From positions 1 to 6,379 of the forward strand of contig CAMURM010000099.1 of the NCBI GenBank assembly GCA_947097535.1: DNA of 6,379 nt, in the 5' to 3' direction. The position numbers and the translations under genes were made by a program. Numbering within the stretch: the stretch's first letter is position 1; every line of letters begins with the position of its first letter. Of this stretch, positions 1 through 6,379 are shown one piece after another. The notes beneath the pieces were generated by a model. That model was not told the DNA's origin. It searched no databases and was given only the letters and a program-made list of their open reading frames with translations. This stretch comes from an uncultured Selenomonas sp. (GTDB taxonomy: Bacteria > Bacillota > Negativicutes > Selenomonadales > Selenomonadaceae).

Positions 1-1566
1 ATCGACGGCAGCGCTCATGATGCCGCCCGCGTAGCCCGCACCCTCGCCGATGGGGTAAAGCCCCTGAACGCCGCGCGCGCGAAAGCTCTCCTTCTCGCGC
101 ACGATGCGGCAAGGCGCCGAAGAGCGCGTCTCGACGCCCGTCAGCGGCACATCGGCGGCAGCAAAGCCCGGGATGCGGCGGTCGAAGGCACGAAGGGCGT
201 CTTCGAGCGTATCCGTGACGAAGTGCGGCAGGCATTCGTGCAAGTCGGCAGGAAGCACACCGGGACGATACGTCGGTTGCACGAGGAAGTCGCGCGCGCC
301 CTTTCTATGCGCTAGGAAGTCGCCGACGGACTGCACGGGCGCGCGATAATCGCCGCCGCCAAGCCGGAAGGCAAGGTCCTCACATTGCCTTTGAAACGCC
401 AGCCCCGCGAGCACCTCGCCGCCGAAATCTTTCGGACCGACCTGTACGAGCAGGGCGGCGTTCGCTACGCCCGAATCGCGCGCATAGCAACTCATGCCGT
501 TCGTCGCGACACGAGAAAGCTCGGATGCCGCCGCGACGACCTGCCCGCCCGGACACATGCAGAAGGAGTAGGCTCCCCTGCCGCGCGCCTTGTCCTGATA
601 CGTCAAAGCATAGTCCGCTGTGGGAAGATGCACGTTGCCCGCATCCTCACCGTACTGGGCGCGGTCGATGAAATCCTGCGGATGCTCGACACGCACGCCC
701 ACGGCGAACGCCTTCGCCTCGAGGAAAATGCCGCGCGCCACAAGCATCTCATACGTATCGCGCGCCGAGTGGCCGATCGCGAAAAACGCCGCCCGCGCTG
801 CCACGCGCTCCTCACCGTTGACGATAAGCGCGGCGAGCGCGCCGTCCTTCATCTCGATGTCCGTCACCTGCGAGGCGAAGCGAATCGAGCCGCCGAGGCG
901 CACGATCTCCTCGCGCAGTCGCCTGACGATGCCGCGCAGAAGGTCGGTGCCGACATGCGGCTTGTGGAGGTACTTGATCTCCTCGGGTGCCCCTGCGGCA
1001 ACGAAGGCATTGAGCACCTCGCGCACGAGGGGATCGCCGATGCGCGTCGTCAGCTTGCCGTCGGAAAACGTCCCCGCGCCGCCCTCGCCGAACTGCACGT
1101 TCGAGCGCACGTCGAGCGCGCCCGTCTGCCAGAAGCGCGCGATTGCGGCATGGCGCGCCTCGACATCGTAGCCGCGCTCCAGGACGAGCGGCGAATAGCC
1201 CGCGCGCGCAAGCGTCAGCGCCGCGAACATGCCCGCAGGGCCGAAGCCGACGACGACGGGCGGCGCCTCACCGCGCACGGGCGGCGAAAAGCGCGAGAGA
1301 TCCAAGGCTGTCTCTTCAGGTCTCACTGCGATATGTCCATCGCGGCGAAAGCGCGCCAGCAGCTTTTTCTCGCTGCCTTTGACGGCAACATCAAGCGTGT
1401 AGACGAAGGCGAGCGGCGCGCCGTGGTAGCGGCGCGCATCGAGCGCCTTGCGCACGATCGTGGCGGAGAGCACCTCCGCCGCCGCAATGCCCAGGCGCTC
1501 GGCAGCAACTGCCGCGAGCGGGCGCACATCATCCAAAGGTACAGAGCAGCTGCTGATCCGAATCAT
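1..1566 (-). CDS. FAD-dependent dehydrogenase of the COG2509 type, 3' end cut by the window
   Basis: This frame reads without a stop for 522 codons from the ATG at 1566 to the window edge. After an N-terminal region of about 100 residues comes a dinucleotide-binding motif, VVVGFGPAGMFAAL (residues 104-117), with an acidic end LVLERG (127-132). Further family-like motifs are GEGGAGTFSDGKL (160-172), AIGHSARDTYEML (263-275), SFCMCPGGQVV (334-344) and a C-terminal FAD-contact segment, LYPIGEGAGYAGGIMSAAVD (503-522). These match the family called uncharacterised FAD-dependent dehydrogenase or NAD(P)/FAD-dependent oxidoreductase. Substrate and electron partner are unknown. Family members run to roughly 530 residues, so only about 10-20 residues should be missing. 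There is no signal peptide or membrane segment, so it is probably cytosolic. The start overlaps the cdaR stop (ATGA) and has only a weak Shine-Dalgarno (AGG, about 10 bases upstream), which suggests translation coupled to cdaR. A 430-codon plus-strand frame over this gene is an antisense artefact. Confidence 0.9.
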   Translation of the reverse strand, partial: MIRISSCSVPLDDVRPLAAVAAERLGIAAAEVLSATIVRKALDARRYHGAPLAFVYTLDVAVKGSEKKLLARFRRDGHIAVRPEETALDLSRFSPPVRGEAPPVVVGFGPAGMFAALTLARAGYSPLVLERGYDVEARHAAIARFWQTGALDVRSNVQFGEGGAGTFSDGKLTTRIGDPLVREVLNAFVAAGAPEEIKYLHKPHVGTDLLRGIVRRLREEIVRLGGSIRFASQVTDIEMKDGALAALIVNGEERVAARAAFFAIGHSARDTYEMLVARGIFLEAKAFAVGVRVEHPQDFIDRAQYGEDAGNVHLPTADYALTYQDKARGRGAYSFCMCPGGQVVAAASELSRVATNGMSCYARDSGVANAALLVQVGPKDFGGEVLAGLAFQRQCEDLAFRLGGGDYRAPVQSVGDFLAHRKGARDFLVQPTYRPGVLPADLHECLPHFVTDTLEDALRAFDRRIPGFAAADVPLTGVETRSSAPCRIVREKESFRARGVQGLYPIGEGAGYAGGIMSAAVD

Positions 1567-2531
1567 GACGTGCCTGCTTCCCGCGCCTTCTCCGGCTCCT
1601 GCGCCTTCGGCTTGAGTTCAATCGTCACCGTGACCTCGCGGTTGGAAATCGCCACGCCGTCAGGAGCGGCGAGATGAACTGTTTTCTTGCCGCTCTCCTT
1701 CATATCCGACACCGCAATCTTTTCCGTGTCAATGCTCGTCAGTTTGCCGATGACACCCGCCTCGCCCGCGATCTCGATCTTCGTCGGCTCGACCTGCACC
1801 GTGCCCAATGTGAAGCCCTCGGGCAGCGTCTCGTCCAGGACGGGGCGGATCGCGACGATCTTGCGCGTCAAACCGCGCGCCAGCTGCACGGACACTTCGA
1901 CCGCACGCGAGAGGATTTCCACATCCTCGACCGCCTTACCGTCGCTGTTGATGGGCGTCAGGGGCACCTGCAACGTGAAATCATCGCGGTTGCCCGAAAG
2001 CCCCACATAGCCGATGACGCGATCGACCTCCGACACGCGCGATTCGGGACCTTCGACGACGGTCGTATTCGCCGCCTGCGAAATCTTGCCCACGGTGTAG
2101 CCCGAGGCCGCCGAGCCCGTCACGATGAGATCAATGCGCACCGAACGCCGCACGATCTTGTCGAGGTTGACGGAAACAAACTCCGGCTGCACATCGATGA
2201 GCTCAAATCCCTGCGGCAGAACCGCCTTCACCCTGACCTTATGTTCGCCCGAATCCAGCCCCTCCAGATCAGCATACGCCTTGAAGCTCTCCGGCTCTGC
2301 CGTGACGAAGAGGGAGCGCACGCCGCGCACCTTGAGCTTCACGCTTCTTTCCCCCTGTGTGATCTTATAGCCTTCGGGCGCATTGACGAGCTCGACGGCA
2401 ACGGTGAAGCTGCCCTCGATCTGCGGGTTCTGCTCGTTCATGACGAAGAGCCAAAGGACGATGGCGACGGCGAGAGCGATGAGCTTCGCCGGCAGATTAC
2501 GCCGAAAAACGGCGTACAGGCGTGTCATCAT
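1563..2531 (-). CDS. cdaR: CdaR, YbbR-domain regulator of diadenylate cyclase CdaA
   Basis: The product has 322 residues: a short basic N-terminus (residues 1-16), one membrane helix (about 17-31, LIALAVAIVLWLFV), then an extracytoplasmic part that reads as three YbbR-type beta repeats at about 37-126, 128-218 and 221-308. A charged tail follows (EPEKAREAG). Known CdaR proteins bind the membrane cyclase CdaA and modulate c-di-AMP output, possibly in response to the cell wall. The position directly after cdaA supports that role. The start at 2531 overlaps the cdaA stop in an ATGA and has GGAGG eight bases upstream; the next codon is also ATG (2528). The frame stays open upstream to 2705, but that stretch lies inside the conserved C-terminus of cdaA and is not expected to be coding. 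Bacillus CdaR has four YbbR repeats, so this form appears one shorter. The stop overlaps the start of the flavoprotein gene. Confidence 0.93.
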   Translation of the reverse strand: MMTRLYAVFRRNLPAKLIALAVAIVLWLFVMNEQNPQIEGSFTVAVELVNAPEGYKITQGERSVKLKVRGVRSLFVTAEPESFKAYADLEGLDSGEHKVRVKAVLPQGFELIDVQPEFVSVNLDKIVRRSVRIDLIVTGSAASGYTVGKISQAANTTVVEGPESRVSEVDRVIGYVGLSGNRDDFTLQVPLTPINSDGKAVEDVEILSRAVEVSVQLARGLTRKIVAIRPVLDETLPEGFTLGTVQVEPTKIEIAGEAGVIGKLTSIDTEKIAVSDMKESGKKTVHLAAPDGVAISNREVTVTIELKPKAQEPEKAREAGTS

Positions 2532-3361
2532 TTCCCCTTCCTCCAATTCAGAACCATATTCTTGAACCCCTCTGTCTTCGGTGCGAAGATGGGGCGCAGG
2601 TAGCTCTTCAGATGCTCCGAGCTCAAATGCCGCACGATCCTGCCGTTCTCGGCGACGGAAACCGTGCCCGTCTCCTCGCTGACGACGACGATGAGGGCAT
2701 CGCACTGCTCGGAAAGACCGATGGCGGCGCGGTGGCGCGTGCCGAGCTCCGTGCTCAGCGTGCGGTTCTCCGTCAGTGGCAGCAGGCAGCCCGCTGCGAT
2801 CAGGCGCTTGCCGCGTATGACGGCAGCACCATCGTGCAGCGGCGTGTTCGGAATGAAGACATTCATGAGAAAGTCCGCTGTGATGAGACCGTCGATCTGC
2901 ACGCCCGTGGCGCTGATGTCGTTGAGTCCCATCTCGCGCTCGAAGACGAGGAGGGCGCCGATCTTGCGCGAGGACAGCATCATCACCGCCTTATCGAGCT
3001 CATTGACAAGCGAGCGTGCTTCGTTGTCGTCGAGGAATATTGATTTGCCAAAGAAGCGCCCCTGCCCCAGATGTTCGAGCGTGCGCCGAAGCTCCGGCTG
3101 AAAGACGATGGGAAGCGCGACGAAAAGCAAGGTCAGCGTCTGCTGCAAGAGCCAGTAGATGACGTGCAGAGCCAGCCAGTTGCAGACGAGCGCAAGCCCC
3201 AAGAGCACGAGAATCCCCTTCACCAAAGTGATGGCGCGCGTATCCTGCAGCATCATATAGAGCTTGTAGAGAATCAGTGCCACGATCAGGATATCGACAA
3301 GATCAAGCAGGCCGATCGTCGACAAGACGCCCTGCACCTGGATTGGAAGATGGAACGGCAT
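2528..3361 (-). CDS. cdaA: CdaA, membrane diadenylate cyclase (c-di-AMP synthase)
   Basis: CdaA makes cyclic di-AMP from two ATP molecules at the membrane. The 277-residue product has three N-terminal hydrophobic segments (about 15-37, 47-63 and 66-87), then FQPELRRTLEHLGQ (87-100) and a DAC (DisA_N) catalytic domain. The two hallmark catalytic motifs are intact: DGA within PLHDGAAVI (D177-A179) and RHR within GTRHRAA (207-213). Length and layout match the family. I prefer the ATG at 3361: AGGGG lies eight bases upstream, whereas the in-frame TTG at 3367 would leave only two bases. The gene is translationally coupled to cdaR, its usual partner. c-di-AMP is known to govern potassium and osmolyte transport and cell-wall homeostasis in Firmicutes. 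No c-di-AMP riboswitch is visible in the 113-base leader. Confidence 0.96.
   Translation of the reverse strand: MPFHLPIQVQGVLSTIGLLDLVDILIVALILYKLYMMLQDTRAITLVKGILVLLGLALVCNWLALHVIYWLLQQTLTLLFVALPIVFQPELRRTLEHLGQGRFFGKSIFLDDNEARSLVNELDKAVMMLSSRKIGALLVFEREMGLNDISATGVQIDGLITADFLMNVFIPNTPLHDGAAVIRGKRLIAAGCLLPLTENRTLSTELGTRHRAAIGLSEQCDALIVVVSEETGTVSVAENGRIVRHLSSEHLKSYLRPIFAPKTEGFKNMVLNWRKGK
2540..2544 (-). promoter_or_regulatory. Ribosome binding site of cdaR
   Basis: GGAGG lies on the minus strand eight bases before the ATG at 2531, inside the last codons of cdaA. It supports the start that overlaps the cdaA stop, and rules against the longer frame reaching to 2705. Confidence 0.7.
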
Positions 3362-3369
3362 AAGCAAAA

Positions 3370-3374
3370 CCCCT
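3370..3374 (-). promoter_or_regulatory. Ribosome binding site of cdaA
   Basis: AGGGG on the minus strand sits eight bases before the ATG at 3361 and only two before the alternative TTG at 3367. It therefore decides the start in favour of the ATG. Confidence 0.65.
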
Positions 3375-3428
3375 AGGAATCATTCAATCATGGTTGACAT
3401 AGAAAACTTATTCTTCCTGCGCGCGTCG

Positions 3429-3452
3429 AAATCCTTTTGTGAAAAAGAATTT
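3429..3452 (-). repeat. AT-rich inverted repeat in the nnr-cdaA gap
   Basis: Two 10-base arms (3429-3438 and 3443-3452) pair around a four-base loop with a single G-U wobble. It lies 22 bases after the nnr stop. The stem is almost all A-T pairs and no T-run follows on the minus strand, so it would be a poor terminator. It could be a weak attenuator, a protein site or chance in an AT-rich patch. Confidence 0.4.
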
Positions 3453-3474
3453 GCCCGAAAGACCTAGATATTTT

Positions 3475-5016
3475 TCAAGTCAAGGTACGCAGCGCGCGCG
3501 GCAGGTTTTCGAGAATGTCTGACGCGATGAGCCCGTAGCTTTTTTCCTCCGCCGCCAGATCGCCCGCAAGACCGTGGATATAGACGCCCGCCAACGGCGC
3601 CAGCCCAGCTGCCGTCTGCTTCATGAGGCCGGCGATCGTGCCCGCGAGCACATCACCCGCGCCCGCCGTCGCCATGCCTGCGTTCCCCTTCGATGTCAAG
3701 AACGCCTGCCCGTCGGGATAGACGACCATCGTGCATTCGCTCTTCACGACGAAGACGGCATGGTATTCGCGCGCCGCTTCGCGCGTCATATCGAGAAGCG
3801 AGGCGCGCATTTCCTCGACCTTGAGATCCAACAGATGCGCCATTTCTCCGAGGTGCGGCGTGAGAATCGGCACGAAGGCGAAGCTCTTGAACATCTCCGC
3901 CTTGCCGTGGAAGGCATAGATGGCGTCGGCGTCAAGAATCAAAGGCTTCTTGACGGCAGTGCAGAAATCCTGTACGAACTTCTGCACCTCGGGCGTTCTG
4001 CCAAGCCCCGGCCCCACGAGCACGGCGTCGAAGTTCTCCGCCAGCGCCAGGGCATCGCTCAAGGCCGCGATATCGAGCGTTCCCTCACTCGTTTCCGCGA
4101 GCGGGCGCGTCATGACCTCGGTCAGTTTGCCTGCCATCATCTCCTGCAAACTCCGAGGCAAAGCGAGCACGGCTAACCCTGCACCACTTCTGAGTACAGC
4201 GGCCGCTGCGAGAGCCGCCGCACCCGTCATGCCGCGCGAGCCGGCGATGACGAGGATGCGTCCGCAGGAGCCCTTGTGCGCGTCGAGGGGACGCTGCAGG
4301 AGAATCGGCGCCACCATCGGCTCATCGAGATAGGCCTGACGTATCGCCTCATCTTCGAGCAGAGCCTTCGGTATGCCGATATCATCGACGAGGAGCTTGC
4401 CCGTCGCCGTCTGCCCGGGGCACAACATGTGACCGAACTTCGGCAATCCGAAGGTCACGGTGAGATCGGCGCGGATCGCTTCCGGCGAGGCGCTCCCCGT
4501 ATCCGCTTCGATGCCCGTCGCCAGATCGATGGCGATGACGGGTTTGCCATGGCTGTTGACCATGCGCACAACGCGCGCGACAGGCTCACGCAGCTCGCCC
4601 TTGAAGCCCGTACCGAGGATGCCGTCGACGACGCCGTCGACGAAGCGCAGGGTCACCTGCAGTTTATCCCAGTCGCGATCCGTTTCGAGCACCTGCACGA
4701 CGACGCCCATCTTGATGACGATATCGCGATTGAGTGCCGCGCTCTGCGTCAGATGCGCCGGGTTGCCCACGAGAAAGATGCTGATCTGCGCGCCGTGATT
4801 CATCAGATGGCGCGCCGCAACGAAGGCGTCGCCGCCGTTGTTGCCGCTGCCGGCAAGCACGCAGATGCGCTTACCCGCAACGCCGTCCAGGTATTCCTCG
4901 AAAGCCGCGGCGACCTCGCGACCCGCGTTTTCCATCAAGAGGATTTCGGGCAAGCCGTATTCCTCGACGGCTCTTTGATCGATTCTCTTCATCTCATTTG
5001 CCAACGCGATCTTCAT
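3475..5016 (-). CDS. nnr: Bifunctional NAD(P)H-hydrate epimerase/dehydratase
   Basis: This enzyme repairs NADH and NADPH that have become hydrated. The N-terminal NnrE (YjeF_N) domain interconverts the R and S hydrates, and the C-terminal NnrD domain dehydrates the S form using ADP or ATP. The 513-residue length fits the fused form. NnrE (about 1-215) shows MENAGR (28-33), GSGNNGGDAFVAARHL (56-71) and DGILGTGFKG (131-140). NnrD (about 235-513) shows HKGSCGRILVIAG (247-259), GPGLG (335-339), LDADAI (361-366), LTPHLGEM (385-392) and GNAGMATAGAGDVLAG (444-459) with the likely catalytic Asp455. Two signatures differ from the common form: IDLATG (163-168) where I/VDIPSG is usual, and GNAGMATAGAGD where GNPGMATGGTGD is usual. 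The start at 5016 (MKIALANEM) begins at the conserved N-terminus and has GGAGG upstream; the upstream in-frame ATG at 5064 would add 16 residues inside acpS. The gene overlaps acpS by 23 bases. Confidence 0.95.
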   Translation of the reverse strand: MKIALANEMKRIDQRAVEEYGLPEILLMENAGREVAAAFEEYLDGVAGKRICVLAGSGNNGGDAFVAARHLMNHGAQISIFLVGNPAHLTQSAALNRDIVIKMGVVVQVLETDRDWDKLQVTLRFVDGVVDGILGTGFKGELREPVARVVRMVNSHGKPVIAIDLATGIEADTGSASPEAIRADLTVTFGLPKFGHMLCPGQTATGKLLVDDIGIPKALLEDEAIRQAYLDEPMVAPILLQRPLDAHKGSCGRILVIAGSRGMTGAAALAAAAVLRSGAGLAVLALPRSLQEMMAGKLTEVMTRPLAETSEGTLDIAALSDALALAENFDAVLVGPGLGRTPEVQKFVQDFCTAVKKPLILDADAIYAFHGKAEMFKSFAFVPILTPHLGEMAHLLDLKVEEMRASLLDMTREAAREYHAVFVVKSECTMVVYPDGQAFLTSKGNAGMATAGAGDVLAGTIAGLMKQTAAGLAPLAGVYIHGLAGDLAAEEKSYGLIASDILENLPRALRTLT

Positions 5017-5392
5017 GCTGCTCCCCCTCCAGAATACATTGTGCGACGGCATACTCCCTGGCATGGCTCAAGGAAATCCACAGGCGCTGCACGCCTCTTT
5101 CCTCCGCCAGATCTGCATGATAGCCGAAAAGATGCGCCTCGGGAGCGCCGAGTGCATCGGGCACGACCTCGATGTCAAGGAGCGTTCCGCGGCGGAGCCC
5201 CGTGCCGAAGGCTTTCAAGACGGCTTCCTTCGCTGCCCAGCGCGCCGCATACGACGCCGCGCGCCCGGCGCCGCGCCCCTCGCAATAGGCACGCTCCCGC
5301 TGTGTAAAGACGCGCGCGAGAAACAACTCCCTCTCGATCGCCTTTGCCACGCGCCTGATCTCGATGATGTCCGTACCGAGTCCCAGAAGCAT
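4994..5392 (-). CDS. acpS: Holo-[acyl-carrier-protein] synthase AcpS
   Basis: AcpS transfers the 4'-phosphopantetheine arm from coenzyme A to a serine of apo-ACP, making the active carrier for fatty acid synthesis in the cytosol. The 132-residue product has the usual size for this small trimeric enzyme. It carries the N-terminal LGTDIIEI (5-12) with the magnesium-binding Asp8, RWAAKEAVLKAFGTGL (51-66) with the second metal ligand Glu56, and a C-terminal ISLSHAREYAVA motif. The ATG at 5392 has a strong GGGGGAGGT five bases upstream. It is the first gene after the motB terminator, so it should head a new transcription unit. It runs into nnr with a 23-base overlap, so the two are very probably co-transcribed and co-translated. 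The acpS-nnr pairing is a common neighbourhood in Firmicutes. Confidence 0.95.
   Translation of the reverse strand: MLLGLGTDIIEIRRVAKAIERELFLARVFTQRERAYCEGRGAGRAASYAARWAAKEAVLKAFGTGLRRGTLLDIEVVPDALGAPEAHLFGYHADLAEERGVQRLWISLSHAREYAVAQCILEGEQHEDRVGK
5021..5030 (-). promoter_or_regulatory. Ribosome binding site of nnr
   Basis: GGAGGGGGAG on the minus strand ends four bases before the ATG at 5016; its GGAGG core is nine bases away. It lies inside the acpS coding region and fixes the nnr start at the conserved MKIALANEM rather than the ATG at 5064. Confidence 0.7.
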
Positions 5393-5397
5393 CGCGC

Positions 5398-5406
5398 ACC
5401 TCCCCC
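5398..5406 (-). promoter_or_regulatory. Ribosome binding site of acpS
   Basis: GGGGGAGGT on the minus strand lies five bases before the ATG at 5392 and supports that start. Upstream of it, between the terminator and the gene, there is a small AT-rich patch (TAAATATTTT, 5411-5420) that could be a -10 region, but no matching -35 element was found. Confidence 0.65.
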
Positions 5407-5470
5407 ATGAAAATATTTACGATTGCGGCAACGGCCATGCAGCCTCACGCATCGACGCTGCCGTTCCAGC

Positions 5471-5511
5471 AAAAAAGCCGGCTTTATACAGAAACAGATA
5501 AAGCCGACTTT
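5471..5511 (-). terminator. Rho-independent terminator after motB
   Basis: On the minus strand a 14-base arm (5511-5498) pairs with a 14-base arm (5487-5474) with one G-U wobble, around a 10-base loop, and the stem runs straight into a T-run (TTTTTT, 5476-5471). The stem core is GCCGGC-like. The structure starts 11 bases after the motB stop. It should end the flagellar motor transcript and insulate it from acpS. On the plus strand no T-run follows, so it looks one-directional. Confidence 0.88.
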
Positions 5512-5522
5512 CCTCTACTATT

Positions 5523-6379
5523 CTACTGTCCCTGCCTCGTGGGTGCAGGCTCCTGCGCCCGCTCGATATTGCCGGGCGCCGTCGGACGCATCGGCGTGAT
5601 GACAGGCTGCGTACCGCCGCCCGCAATCGCGGGTGAAGGACCGGGCAGTTCAGGCGTTGCCGTCAGAGTCTCCGTCGACGAGCTGTCGGGATTGAACTGA
5701 TACGTGCGGGCGATCAGGATCTCGACGCGGCGGTTCTGCGAGCGCCCCGCATCCGTCTGGTTATCTGCAATCGGACGGTACTCGCTGTAGCCGATGGCAC
5801 TGAAACGCGCCGGATTCAAAGACGTATTGCTCGCGAAGAGGAACTTCATGAAGTTCAGCGCACGCTGCGAACTCAGCTCCCAGTTCGACGGATAACGCGC
5901 CGTAGCGATCGGCACGTTGTCCGTATGACCCGAAATCACGACGCGCTCCGGAATCTTCGCAAGAAGTCCCGCGACGACAGGGCCGATGTTCTGCGCATCA
6001 CCGACGAGCTCCGCCGAGCCCGAAGGAAACAGCGCCTTCTCCTTGATGCGAATCATCAAACCGTCGTCCGTCATCGTCGTGTTGAGCTCACCTTGCAGAC
6101 CGTTCTGATTGATGTAGTTATCAAGCTCACGCTGCACTTCTTCCAGAGCCTTCGCTTCCTGGATGTAGGCGCTGTTGCCCTTGTCCTCCGTCGCCATGCG
6201 CTCGGCATGACGGCTCTCGCTCGGCCCCATCTGATTGAAGAACGACGGCCCGCCCGTATTGAAAGCCGCGCTGAAGGCCTGCGCCATCTGCGCCATCTTG
6301 TTCGCATCCGTGGCAGAAATGGCGTAGAGGGCGATGAACGTGGCAAGGAGCAGCGTCATGAGGTCGGAGTAAGGCAGAA
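5523..6379 (-). CDS. motB: MotB-like flagellar stator protein, N-terminus cut by the window
   Basis: MotB anchors the flagellar stator to peptidoglycan and, with MotA, forms the ion channel that drives rotation. The visible 284 residues begin LPYSDLMTLLLATFIALYAI, the single membrane helix; its Asp (codon 6365-6363) is the expected ion-binding residue. A Gln/Ala/Glu-rich, probably helical linker follows (about 20-95 from the visible Met at 6359). Then comes an OmpA-type peptidoglycan-binding domain with LFPSGSAEL (110-118), SGHTDNVP (143-150), NWELSSQRA (159-167) and GRSQNRRVEI (205-214). A Pro/Thr/Ala-rich tail of about 59 residues follows the domain. The in-frame Met at 6359 is not the start: it falls within the conserved helix motif, and reading continues past the edge. 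Probably 15-25 residues are missing. motA is expected just upstream outside the window. The channel ion (proton or sodium) cannot be told. Confidence 0.92.
   Translation of the reverse strand, partial: LPYSDLMTLLLATFIALYAISATDANKMAQMAQAFSAAFNTGGPSFFNQMGPSESRHAERMATEDKGNSAYIQEAKALEEVQRELDNYINQNGLQGELNTTMTDDGLMIRIKEKALFPSGSAELVGDAQNIGPVVAGLLAKIPERVVISGHTDNVPIATARYPSNWELSSQRALNFMKFLFASNTSLNPARFSAIGYSEYRPIADNQTDAGRSQNRRVEILIARTYQFNPDSSSTETLTATPELPGPSPAIAGGGTQPVITPMRPTAPGNIERAQEPAPTRQGQ

Noticed and set aside
1..1500. Many GCGCGC runs resembling a repeated motif
   Set aside because: They fall in frame as Ala-Arg codon pairs (GCG CGC) in the GC-rich flavoprotein gene and have no regular spacing.
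385..1677. 430-codon plus-strand open frame
   Set aside because: It lies antisense to the flavoprotein gene, has an Arg/Ala/His-rich composition with no recognisable motif, and is explained by GC-rich codon use on the real strand.
1674..2603. 309-codon plus-strand open frame opposite cdaR
   Set aside because: It is antisense to a well-supported cdaR; there is no motif and no sensible ribosome binding site.
2532..2705. Longer N-terminus for cdaR
   Set aside because: The extension overlaps the C-terminal part of cdaA in another frame, and the start at 2531 has GGAGG at the right distance and begins directly before the membrane helix.
3394..3399. Perfect TTGACA on the plus strand
   Set aside because: No -10-like hexamer lies 16-18 bases downstream and there is no plus-strand gene for it to serve.
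3401..3474. Minus-strand promoter for cdaA (TTCACA or TCGACG as -35)
   Set aside because: TTCACA has no -10 at proper spacing, and TCGACG pairs only with TTTTCT, a 3/6 match. This is too weak to claim, though a promoter here remains possible.
4276..5307. 343-codon plus-strand open frame
   Set aside because: It is antisense to nnr and acpS, both of which show intact family motifs; its composition is typical of a GC-driven shadow frame.
5407..5470. Promoter for acpS
   Set aside because: A TAAATA-like -10 is present, but the hexamer 17 bases upstream matches the -35 consensus poorly, so it is mentioned only in passing.

Overview
The window reads as ordinary chromosomal DNA from a GC-rich, flagellated member of the Firmicutes. 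The best guess is the Negativicutes, Selenomonas-like. This rests on three things: a cdaA-cdaR pair (a Firmicutes cell-wall and c-di-AMP arrangement) with high-GC, GCG/CGC-rich codon use; a MotB stator protein; and strong Gram-positive-type GGAGG ribosome binding sites. The genus is an inference from protein flavour, not a proof. All six recognisable genes lie on the minus strand, so the map is best read from high to low coordinates.

Right edge (6379 to 5523): the 3' part of a motB-like flagellar stator gene. Its N-terminus lies outside the window, and a strong Rho-independent terminator follows at 5511-5471. After a 130-base gap a compact cluster begins: acpS (holo-ACP synthase, 5392-4994) overlaps nnr (bifunctional NAD(P)H-hydrate epimerase/dehydratase, 5016-3475) by 23 bases. 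An AT-rich gap of 113 bases follows. It holds a weak inverted repeat and a six-codon reading frame, but no convincing terminator or promoter.

Next come cdaA (membrane diadenylate cyclase, 3361-2528) and cdaR (YbbR-domain regulator, 2531-1563), joined by an ATGA stop/start overlap. A second ATGA overlap joins cdaR to a FAD-dependent dehydrogenase of the COG2509 type (1566 to beyond position 1), whose last few residues are outside the window.

Together the genes cover acyl-carrier-protein activation, repair of damaged NAD(P)H, c-di-AMP synthesis and its regulation, and an uncharacterised flavoprotein translated as part of the c-di-AMP operon. In many Firmicutes cdaA-cdaR is followed by glmM; here the flavoprotein occupies that place, and glmM may lie just beyond the left edge. 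No RNA genes, mobile elements, CRISPR arrays or attachment sites were seen. I found no clearly undescribed system. The most interesting point is the tight coupling of the uncharacterised flavoprotein to the c-di-AMP module.
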